From the NCBI GenBank assembly GCA_947598785.1, contig CANQFL010000001.1:76563-108854 (forward strand): a DNA stretch of 32,292 nucleotides, in the 5' to 3' direction. Both the position numbers and the translations under genes were made by a program. This document shows positions 16,192 to 24,455 of the stretch, one piece after another. The first letter of the stretch is position 1; the number at the start of each line of letters is the position of its first letter. The notes beneath the pieces are model-generated. The model worked only from the letters and a program-made list of their open reading frames with translations. It was not told the DNA's origin and searched no databases. Origin of the DNA: an uncultured Clostridia bacterium. Its GTDB lineage: Bacteria > Bacillota > Clostridia > Christensenellales > UBA1242.

Positions 16192-17049
16192 GTCATCAAT
16201 TAAAATGTCATCTATTTTGTCATTTTCTAAATTGAAAGTGACAAATTTTTTTTCTTTTCCACAAATTGTTATAAATTCAGTGGTCGAAAGTGGCAAAAAT
16301 TTATTTATTTTTCCAAAAAAAGATTGTAAACTTTTTTCATTTATTTTAGATTTTAATTTGTCACTTAAGAAATTTAAAGCATTTTTATAATCTCTTGCTT
16401 GGATACATTCAAGGGTTTTATATGGTAGTAAATCATCAGGTGCTTTGTTTTGAGAATAGTTAAATTCTTCTTTTTCCAAAATTACCTCCTCATCAAATTT
16501 GTATATGCTTGTTTTGATTTTTTCATCGCTATCATTAAATTTTTTTATCACTTTAAGAAGATTATTGTTAAAAGTTATTTCATCTCCACTTATATGAGAT
16601 AATTTATTATTACTTATATTAAATATATATAAATTCTTATCAAATTGAACGCAAGCGAAATTTTTAATCTTAAATATTTTATAGTTGTTGTTGATATGAG
16701 GACAAAGATAAGTCAATTTTTTTGAATTGTTTTCAAAAGTTATAGAATTGTCACTTATATAAACATTGCAAGTTTTACCACATATATTAAGACTCTCTTT
16801 TTCTTCAATTTTCAGGTTTTGCTTACTATCTAAAAATATAATTTTTTTATCACCATGCCTTATAATAGAAAAATTTTTATTTTCTTTTGGAACTGAAAGA
16901 TTGATATAAAATGGAATACCTGAATTTTCAGGATAAATGTAAATATATTTTTCATCATCTATTTCAAGCAAGTCATTTTCATCAAGTTCACATGAACTAT
17001 TATCTGTTTTTATAAGACATGGATAAGTGGTTTTTAAAAAATATTTCAT
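16186..17049 (-). CDS. Hypothetical beta-strand-rich protein
   Basis: 287-aa ORF, long beta-rich N-terminal part, short helical C-terminus; 6-bp overlap with the convergent recO end. Confidence 0.75.
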   Translation of the reverse strand: MKYFLKTTYPCLIKTDNSSCELDENDLLEIDDEKYIYIYPENSGIPFYINLSVPKENKNFSIIRHGDKKIIFLDSKQNLKIEEKESLNICGKTCNVYISDNSITFENNSKKLTYLCPHINNNYKIFKIKNFACVQFDKNLYIFNISNNKLSHISGDEITFNNNLLKVIKKFNDSDEKIKTSIYKFDEEVILEKEEFNYSQNKAPDDLLPYKTLECIQARDYKNALNFLSDKLKSKINEKSLQSFFGKINKFLPLSTTEFITICGKEKKFVTFNLENDKIDDILIDDL

Positions 17050-17054
17050 AACGT

Positions 17055-17082
17055 ATTATATGCCTAAATTTTAATATTTAAA
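17055..17082 (-). promoter_or_regulatory. Promoter of the 287-aa hypothetical, predicted leaderless
   Basis: On the minus strand TTTAAA-16 nt-TATAAT, 5 nt (acgtt), ATG (17049); no SD. Confidence 0.5.
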
Positions 17083-17175
17083 CCTAAAAAATAATGACAA
17101 AAATTGACACAATTTATATTAAAAATAATGACTAAAACAAAATATATTTGGCAAAAATGACCTATGGAGGGGTTT

Positions 17176-17916
17176 ATGAAAACTTGGAATGAAATTGAAG
17201 TTAAATCATTATTTGAAGAAGTTGTAAGATGTAAGGGAGAAAAAGATGCCTTAAAATTGGCATTTAAAAACCATGCAGATAAGTTTGGAAGAAAACAAAA
17301 TAGCGTTAGGAATTATTATTATCATGAAGTTGATAATTTGAAAAATGACGATTTGCGTTGTAAACAACTCGGTATTGATTTGTCTGAACATATCAAAAAT
17401 CATTTTATTGCTTTTGATAAAGTTGGTGAAGAAAACTTATTTGAAGAAATCGACAAATTAACAAAAAGTGGAATGTCAGTTCGTTCTGCTTGTTTGAAAA
17501 TGAGCAACGGGGATTTAACATTAATGACCCGATATCAGAATAAATATCAAAACATGAAAAGAAAAATGATAACTCAGAACAATAATATTATTCCATTCAA
17601 ACAAAGAACATTAACTGAAAATGATATAAACAGTCTTTTTTTAGGGCTAGTTAAACTTATAAAAAAAACTGCCATGGAAGAGGCAATGAATGGACAAGAG
17701 AAACAAAATAGTTTGTTAAAAAAAGCATTTTCAGATTTAAGTAAAAAAGATAAACAAATTGAAGACTTAAAAATTCAATTTGAAAGTTTGAAAAAAGAAA
17801 ATTTATTGTTATTGAAACAGATAAAAGAAGATGTTGTAGATAAGAAAATGGCACTTAAAATGCATTTAGATAAAAATAAAGCAATAAAAAATGAAGAGGA
17901 TTCAAAAAGGGTTTGA
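17176..17916 (+). CDS. RsfA/Myb-like putative sporulation transcription factor
   Basis: WNEIEVKSLFEEVVRCKGEKDALKLAFKNHADKFGRKQNSVRNYYYHEV matches the RsfA-like SANT/Myb N-terminus, with a coiled-coil C-terminus. The start at 17176 has SD GGAGG, which lies inside the listed 17164 start. Confidence 0.7.
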   Translation: MKTWNEIEVKSLFEEVVRCKGEKDALKLAFKNHADKFGRKQNSVRNYYYHEVDNLKNDDLRCKQLGIDLSEHIKNHFIAFDKVGEENLFEEIDKLTKSGMSVRSACLKMSNGDLTLMTRYQNKYQNMKRKMITQNNNIIPFKQRTLTENDINSLFLGLVKLIKKTAMEEAMNGQEKQNSLLKKAFSDLSKKDKQIEDLKIQFESLKKENLLLLKQIKEDVVDKKMALKMHLDKNKAIKNEEDSKRV

Positions 17917-17941
17917 TTTCATTGTGATTTTATGATAAAAT
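17913..17941 (+). promoter_or_regulatory. Promoter of addB, predicted leaderless
   Basis: TTGATT-17 nt-TAAAAT, extended -10 TGA, 6 nt (cattgt), ATG at 17948; no SD. Overlaps the stop of the upstream gene. Confidence 0.65.
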
Positions 17942-17947
17942 CATTGT

Positions 17948-20900
17948 ATGAAAATAAAATTGATTTCTGGGGCAACTACCTTTGAAGCCGGAGTAAACAC
18001 AATAAAGAAAATTGATGTAAATAATTTGGAAATGGACAACATCGTTGTTGTTCCAGATAGTTTTTCAATGCAGGCAGAAAGTTTGATTTTTGATACGTTG
18101 GGAATAAAATCCACTTTTAATATTGAAGTTGTAGGAATATCAAGATTGGCAAGCAAAATTCTTCAAAGAGAGGGTATTGCTTATCAAAGAATAAGTGGTC
18201 TTGAAGAAGTTTTTACAATTTATAAAGCAGTAAAAGAATGTGAAGATAAATTTTTATATTTCAAAAAATGTAATGTAGATTTTTGTGCAAAGATACTTCA
18301 AATAATAAAACAATTTAAGTCTTGTAAAATAAAACCTAATTGGTTGAATAAAGTTGGAGATGAACTTTTAGACAACAAAATTCACGACTTGAAATTAATA
18401 TACGAAACTTATGAAAGACTTTTAGGAGATAAGTTAGATTTATCAAAATTTTTAGATTTTTTCATTGAAAATGTTAAAAATGGTATAGATTTATCTAAAA
18501 TTAACCTATTTTTTGTCAATTTTGATAGTTTTTCTTTAGAAATTAATTCTTTTATTTGTCAAATAGCTAATTTAGTAAACTCAATGTTTATAGGAATTTC
18601 AAAACCTGTATCATTGGGAAATGCTTTTATCTATGAAAATGATATTTATAACAAAACTAAACAATTAGCAGAAAAATTTTCAGTGACGATTGAAGAAGAA
18701 AAAAACTCAACAAATCTTTCTAAGGAACGTTTGGCTCTTATAAAAAATTTATATTCGTTTAAAATTGAACCTTATAATTCTGACTATTTTTTAAATGTTT
18801 TGGCTAAAAACAGGCAAGATGAAATTGAATATGTTGCGAAATATATAAAGTATGAAGTTGTAAATGGAGCAAGATTTAAAGATTTTGCTATTGCTGTTGC
18901 TGATAAAAAATATTTTGATGATTTAAAAGATATTTTTACATATTATGGAATTACAATTTATTGCGATGATGAAGTAAATCTTTCTCAAACTGTACTTGGA
19001 AGATTTTTATTAAAAACAATAGAAATTTCAAAGTTGGGATTTGATAAACAAAAATTAACTTATATAATTTCATCTCCTTTAATTTTAAATGAGAATGTAA
19101 AAGAAATAATAGAACAAATAGACTATTTTTGTATTGATGATGAGAATGAATTTTTAGAAAAATTTCCAAAGTATAACAATATAATTTCAAAAATTAAAGA
19201 TATTTCAAAATGTGTTACTTTAAATCAATATTGTGATTGTTTATCAGTTATTGTTTCATTAGTACATGATGGACATGAGAAACTGTTAAATGAGATGGAT
19301 AAAGAAACATTTTATAAAAAACAAAGTGAAAATAAGCAGGCAGAAGAACTTATTTTAATTTTATTAGACAAATTAAAAGCTTTAGGGCAAAATGAAAATA
19401 TGATTTTAACCGATTTTGAAAACTTGTTGTTATTTGCCTTGAAAAGTGTTAAGGTTGAAACAATACCTTCATATATAGATGCTGTTTATGTCGGTGACGT
19501 GACTGAAAGTTATTTTGACGATGTAAAAAATCTTTTTGTTTTAGGGGCAACAGCAAATTCTTTGCCTAAAAAGACAAATGATATTGGGATAATTGATGAT
19601 AGTGATATTGAAAAATTAAAATTAAACTTTAATTTAGAACCTGAAATAAAAGTACTTAACAGGAGAAATAGATTAAAACTTTTTGAAGTTTTGCAACACG
19701 CACGAGAAAAATTGATTGTAACTTTACCTATGAATGAAGATGGAAGACAATCTCAACGTGCAGATTTTCTTATAGATTTGATTGAAATATTTGGCAAAAA
19801 TATTATAAGAACCACAGCTCTTACAGATTTTAATATAGGTATTTTTGATGAAAATGAAACTTTAAGTAGAATTTTGATGGCTATTGGCTGTGAAAATAAT
19901 TTACTTGATTTTTATACAAAAAATAGGACAAGAATACCAAAGGAATTTGTTAGCACCATTAAAAGTGTGATAAAAAATGAAATTCCTATAATCGAAAAGA
20001 AAAATTATGTAAAAGGGAATATTTTAAATAAAAAGAAAATATCTGCATCTCAACTTGAGAATTATTTTGATTGTCCATTTAAGCATTTCATTAAATTTGG
20101 CTTATCAATTAATGAAAAACAAAATATTCAACCTAACAAAAGATTATTTGGAAATTTCCAACATGAACTTTTAAGAAAATTTGTAGATGTAAACAAGGAT
20201 TTAGGAAAATTTACAGATAAAGAAATTGAAAATTTTTTAAATGATAATTTAAATATTATTGCAAATAAAATTTATGATAAAAAAGTTTTACAAAAAAAAT
20301 CTTTTACTAAATATTTGCGTAATGAAGCCAAAATCATATTAAAAAAAGTTGTAAATGAACAAAAATTTAGTGAATTTAGGCCAAAATATTTAGAAAAATA
20401 TATTTTAGAAGATTTTATTGACGACATTAAGTTTGAAGGTAAAGCAGACCGTGTAGATTTTTGTGATAAATATTTTAGAATTATTGATTATAAGACAGGG
20501 CACAATGGTACTGTTCTTACAGATTTATATTATGGAACAAAATTACAACTTTTGCTCTATGCAGATTTTATGAAAAGAAAAACAGGACTAGATGTTGCAG
20601 GGGTATATTATTTTGATTGTCAAACTAAATATTCTAAAATTGGACAAAATGGGAAAACTTTGATTGGTTTAACTTTAAAAGACAATGAAATTGTGCAAAA
20701 ATCAGATAATAGACTTTGTAATCGTTCTTTTAAAAGTGATATTTTAGGAATGACAGGAAAAAATACTGACCAATCGGGATTCTCTTATCAATATGGTAAT
20801 CCTATAGAAAGTTTTGAAAAATATTTAAAATATGCTGAAGATGTTTCTACTTTAGCAATAAAAGAGATAAAAGAAGGATTTATAGAAGATAAACCTTTTA

Positions 20901-20992
20901 AAGGAAGCTGTGACCGATGTCCTTATGGTGCAATATGTCGTCATCAAAATGATTTTAGAATAGCGTATAAACAAAAGAAGGAAGAAAGTTAA
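17948..20992 (+). CDS. addB: ATP-dependent helicase/nuclease subunit B
   Basis: Large protein upstream of addA; KISASQLENYFDCPFKHFIKFGL, FEGKADRVDFCDKYFRIIDYKTG nuclease motif, CDRCPYGAICRH Fe-S cysteines. Confidence 0.93.
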   Translation: MKIKLISGATTFEAGVNTIKKIDVNNLEMDNIVVVPDSFSMQAESLIFDTLGIKSTFNIEVVGISRLASKILQREGIAYQRISGLEEVFTIYKAVKECEDKFLYFKKCNVDFCAKILQIIKQFKSCKIKPNWLNKVGDELLDNKIHDLKLIYETYERLLGDKLDLSKFLDFFIENVKNGIDLSKINLFFVNFDSFSLEINSFICQIANLVNSMFIGISKPVSLGNAFIYENDIYNKTKQLAEKFSVTIEEEKNSTNLSKERLALIKNLYSFKIEPYNSDYFLNVLAKNRQDEIEYVAKYIKYEVVNGARFKDFAIAVADKKYFDDLKDIFTYYGITIYCDDEVNLSQTVLGRFLLKTIEISKLGFDKQKLTYIISSPLILNENVKEIIEQIDYFCIDDENEFLEKFPKYNNIISKIKDISKCVTLNQYCDCLSVIVSLVHDGHEKLLNEMDKETFYKKQSENKQAEELILILLDKLKALGQNENMILTDFENLLLFALKSVKVETIPSYIDAVYVGDVTESYFDDVKNLFVLGATANSLPKKTNDIGIIDDSDIEKLKLNFNLEPEIKVLNRRNRLKLFEVLQHAREKLIVTLPMNEDGRQSQRADFLIDLIEIFGKNIIRTTALTDFNIGIFDENETLSRILMAIGCENNLLDFYTKNRTRIPKEFVSTIKSVIKNEIPIIEKKNYVKGNILNKKKISASQLENYFDCPFKHFIKFGLSINEKQNIQPNKRLFGNFQHELLRKFVDVNKDLGKFTDKEIENFLNDNLNIIANKIYDKKVLQKKSFTKYLRNEAKIILKKVVNEQKFSEFRPKYLEKYILEDFIDDIKFEGKADRVDFCDKYFRIIDYKTGHNGTVLTDLYYGTKLQLLLYADFMKRKTGLDVAGVYYFDCQTKYSKIGQNGKTLIGLTLKDNEIVQKSDNRLCNRSFKSDILGMTGKNTDQSGFSYQYGNPIESFEKYLKYAEDVSTLAIKEIKEGFIEDKPFKGSCDRCPYGAICRHQNDFRIAYKQKKEES

Positions 20993-23900
20993 GTGAAAAA
21001 GAAAGAAATTCCAGAGCAAGATTTAGTGCTTAAAAACAATAAAAAAAGAATGTTGGTCAGTGCTTCAGCAGGCAGTGGTAAAACTTTTGTTATGATTGAA
21101 TATATTTGTAATCTAATTTGCGAAAAATTTATTCCGGTTAAAGATTTATTGGTTTTAACTTTTACTAAATCTGCAGCTATTGAGATGAAAGAAAGATTGC
21201 AAAAAAGACTAAAAAGTAAAGGCGAAAGTGAGTTTATTACACAACAACTTGATGATTTATCTACTGCAAATATTTGTACCATTGATTCTTTTTGTGAAAA
21301 ATACATAAAAAAATATGCAAATTTATTAAATTTGTATGAAAATTTTGAAATTGTTGATGAAAATATGGACAAAAAACTTAAACAAACTTCTTTTGAGAAA
21401 GCAATTAAGTTTTTTGAACAAAATTATTTGGAAGATTATGAAGATTTAATGTTCTTTTATAAAGAGGATAAAGAAAGAATAAAGAATATTATTTTTACTA
21501 TTGAAAATTTAGTTTCTTCGGTTGTAGATAAAGATGATTTTCTTGAGAGAAATATAGAAAATCCAGAAATATTTTTTGAAGAAGCAATAGTTTTTTTAGT
21601 AAATGATACTAAGAGAAAGGTTAAATTAAATTTAGACAAAATAAAATATTTTCACTTGAATGAATTAGATTGTGATTTAGAAATTTGTTTCAAAAGCTTT
21701 TTTGAAAGCCAAAATATTTATGAAATTCTAAAATTTAAAGAAAACTTGAAGTGGCCATCTTTTCCAACAAAAAAAATAGTTGGAGAAGAAGTTGCAAAAT
21801 CTATAAGAGTTTTGAAAGAGAATATAAATAATGTTTTTAAGAAATTAGAAGATTTAAAACTTGAAAATGAAGAAAATATAAGTTTTCAAAAATCTGGCAA
21901 ATTAGAAAAAATAATAATTAATTTATATAAAGTTTATGAAAAAGAAGAAATTGAATACAAAAAGTTAAAAAATTTTTTAAATTTCAATGATTTAGAAAGA
22001 TATATGAATTTTCTATCTAAACAAGAAAATCTTTTTTCAAATTTTAAATATGTTTTTATTGATGAATATCAAGATACAAACAAAATTCAAGAAAGGACAA
22101 TTAAAAATGTTGCCAAAAACTGTAACTTTGTTGCAGTAGGAGATGTTAAACAAGGTATTTACGGCTTTAGATTGGCCAGTGCTGAAATATTTTTAAAAGA
22201 TATGAAAGATTTTGAAGAAGATGACAACTCTTCATTAAATATCTTAAAAAGTAATTTCAGAAGCCAACAAAGCATTTTAGATTTTGTAAATGATATTTTT
22301 AAAGTTTGTATGACTAAAGAAACTGCAGAAATTGATTATACAAAATCTATGCTTGTAGCAGAAGGTGATTTCGTTTCAGATAACAAAAAGGCCATAAATA
22401 TTGACATAATAGAAAAAGATGTTATTGAAGAGGAAGAAAAACCTTTAATTTATAGTGTGAAGAATGCTAAATATGCAAATATTGATTTTTATATAAAAGA
22501 AATCAAAGATATAAAAAGAAGAATTTTTGAAGTTATGACATCTCAGATTAGTGAAGACGAAGCTTTAAGACCATGTAGGTTTGGCGATATAGCCATTCTT
22601 TCAAGGAGTAGAAATATTTTATATCAACAACTTGAACTCTATTTACAGGAATGTGGCATACCTATAGTATCTAATACAAAGAACAAACTAACTGAAGAAC
22701 CTGAAATTAAAGTGTTGTTATGTTATCTAAAATTAGCTTTAAATTTTGATGATGAAATTTCTTTATTGAGTGTTTTGTTGTCTGGAATGTATAGATTTGA
22801 TATAGAAGAAATATGGAAATTAAAACAAGGTAAAACATTGATGGATTTGGTTGTATCAAACGAAAAATTTTCTTCTGTTATAAGTGATTTAACTCAATTT
22901 CGTTTTGAATCAAATGTTATTGGAATTAAAAAGGCTTTTGTTAATTTGTTTAACAAAACGGGATATCGTGCATATCTAAATCTTAAGCCTAATCAAAATA
23001 GACTTAATCTTTTTGTAGATAAATTTTTGGAGCAAATATCTATTTCTGAGTTTCAATACGATTTGTCTGGATTAATAAACTTTTTTGAAAGTGTGGAAAT
23101 TAATGTAACTGGACAAGTTTCAGTTGTAGAAGATGCAATAACTTTAACAACTATACATGATAGCAAAGGACTTGAATATCCAATTGTCTTTTTAATAGGT
23201 TGCGATTTGAGCTTGTCAGGTGGTTGGCCTAATTATGATGTTGAAATTAATGAAAAATTTGGCTTGGCATTAAAATATTTTGATAGAGAAAATAATAAAG
23301 AAACAATTTCTGCAAAGATGAAAGCAATAAAGGATAGTAAAGTTATTAAAGAATTTGCAGAAGAATTAAACTTATTTTATGTAGCCTTGACAAGAGCTAA
23401 AAATAGATTATATCTGTTCGGATTGTATAATGAAGATAATTTCAATAAACTTAATATTTACGATTGTGATAGTTATTTTGATTTAATATTTTTTGCCTTG
23501 AAAAAAGAAAGAGAATCTTTCATTTTAAACAAACATTTTATAAATGAAGATAGGGAAATATGCTTTATTGAAGATGTTATTGAAGACAAAATTGAAAATA
23601 TACAAGACTTAGATAATACAAAAATAAACGAAAAAGCTTATAAAAAAATTGTAAATTATCTCGATTATTCTTATAAATACAGCGATAATCTAAATTTTAA
23701 GTTAAAAGAAAGCGTTACAGAACTTTCAAGAAAAAATCAAGAGGATTTATTGTTAAAATATAATAATGACAACTTTATTTTTAGTGGAAAAAGTGTAGAA
23801 ATAGGAAATGCTTACCATTTGGCATTAAAACTTGTTGATTTTAATTTAATCTATGATATAAACGATTTGAAAGAGTTTTTAAAAAAGAATGATAATATTA

Positions 23901-24274
23901 TAGATGTATCTTTATTAGATATTAATATATTATATAAAAATATAATGCTGTTAAAAAATATTTCTCAAGATGGTAAAGTCTATAGGGAAAAAGAGTTTAT
24001 TATGAAAGAGAAAATTAAAAACCTAATAGAAAACCAAGATTTTGATGATGAAATAATGGTACAGGGGGCAATTGATTTATTTATAGAAAAAAAAGATAAA
24101 ATCATATTAGTGGATTATAAATATTCAAGCTTAGATGCTCAATCTTTAGTAAAAAAATATAAAGAACAACTTAGACTTTATAAATTGGCTTTAGAAGAAT
24201 TTTTTAAGAAAAAAATTGATAATATTTATCTTCTATCTTTAAAAAATGCATCATTAATTAAAGTGAATATTTAA
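20993..24274 (+). CDS. addA: ATP-dependent helicase/nuclease subunit A
   Basis: GTG start; VSASAGSGKTFVMIEYI Walker A, VFIDEYQDTNKIQ, ISTIHDSKGLEYPIVFL-like motif (TTIHDSKGLEYPIVFLIG), FYVALTRAKNRLYLFG, ILVDYKYSS nuclease. Confidence 0.96.
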   Translation: MKKKEIPEQDLVLKNNKKRMLVSASAGSGKTFVMIEYICNLICEKFIPVKDLLVLTFTKSAAIEMKERLQKRLKSKGESEFITQQLDDLSTANICTIDSFCEKYIKKYANLLNLYENFEIVDENMDKKLKQTSFEKAIKFFEQNYLEDYEDLMFFYKEDKERIKNIIFTIENLVSSVVDKDDFLERNIENPEIFFEEAIVFLVNDTKRKVKLNLDKIKYFHLNELDCDLEICFKSFFESQNIYEILKFKENLKWPSFPTKKIVGEEVAKSIRVLKENINNVFKKLEDLKLENEENISFQKSGKLEKIIINLYKVYEKEEIEYKKLKNFLNFNDLERYMNFLSKQENLFSNFKYVFIDEYQDTNKIQERTIKNVAKNCNFVAVGDVKQGIYGFRLASAEIFLKDMKDFEEDDNSSLNILKSNFRSQQSILDFVNDIFKVCMTKETAEIDYTKSMLVAEGDFVSDNKKAINIDIIEKDVIEEEEKPLIYSVKNAKYANIDFYIKEIKDIKRRIFEVMTSQISEDEALRPCRFGDIAILSRSRNILYQQLELYLQECGIPIVSNTKNKLTEEPEIKVLLCYLKLALNFDDEISLLSVLLSGMYRFDIEEIWKLKQGKTLMDLVVSNEKFSSVISDLTQFRFESNVIGIKKAFVNLFNKTGYRAYLNLKPNQNRLNLFVDKFLEQISISEFQYDLSGLINFFESVEINVTGQVSVVEDAITLTTIHDSKGLEYPIVFLIGCDLSLSGGWPNYDVEINEKFGLALKYFDRENNKETISAKMKAIKDSKVIKEFAEELNLFYVALTRAKNRLYLFGLYNEDNFNKLNIYDCDSYFDLIFFALKKERESFILNKHFINEDREICFIEDVIEDKIENIQDLDNTKINEKAYKKIVNYLDYSYKYSDNLNFKLKESVTELSRKNQEDLLLKYNNDNFIFSGKSVEIGNAYHLALKLVDFNLIYDINDLKEFLKKNDNIIDVSLLDINILYKNIMLLKNISQDGKVYREKEFIMKEKIKNLIENQDFDDEIMVQGAIDLFIEKKDKIILVDYKYSSLDAQSLVKKYKEQLRLYKLALEEFFKKKIDNIYLLSLKNASLIKVNI

Positions 24275-24455
24275 AATGTTTATTTATGCTTAAATAAATG
24301 ACTTTTCCGTTATTTTTATTACAATTTTTTATTGAATTTTTTGCGATTTTTTTTAATTTAATAAAATTATTAAAAAAATATTTAAAAATTATTGAAAATT
24401 ATTAGTAAATATTTTATTAGTTGTGTTATACTAAGTTTAGCTTAAGGAGGTTTCT

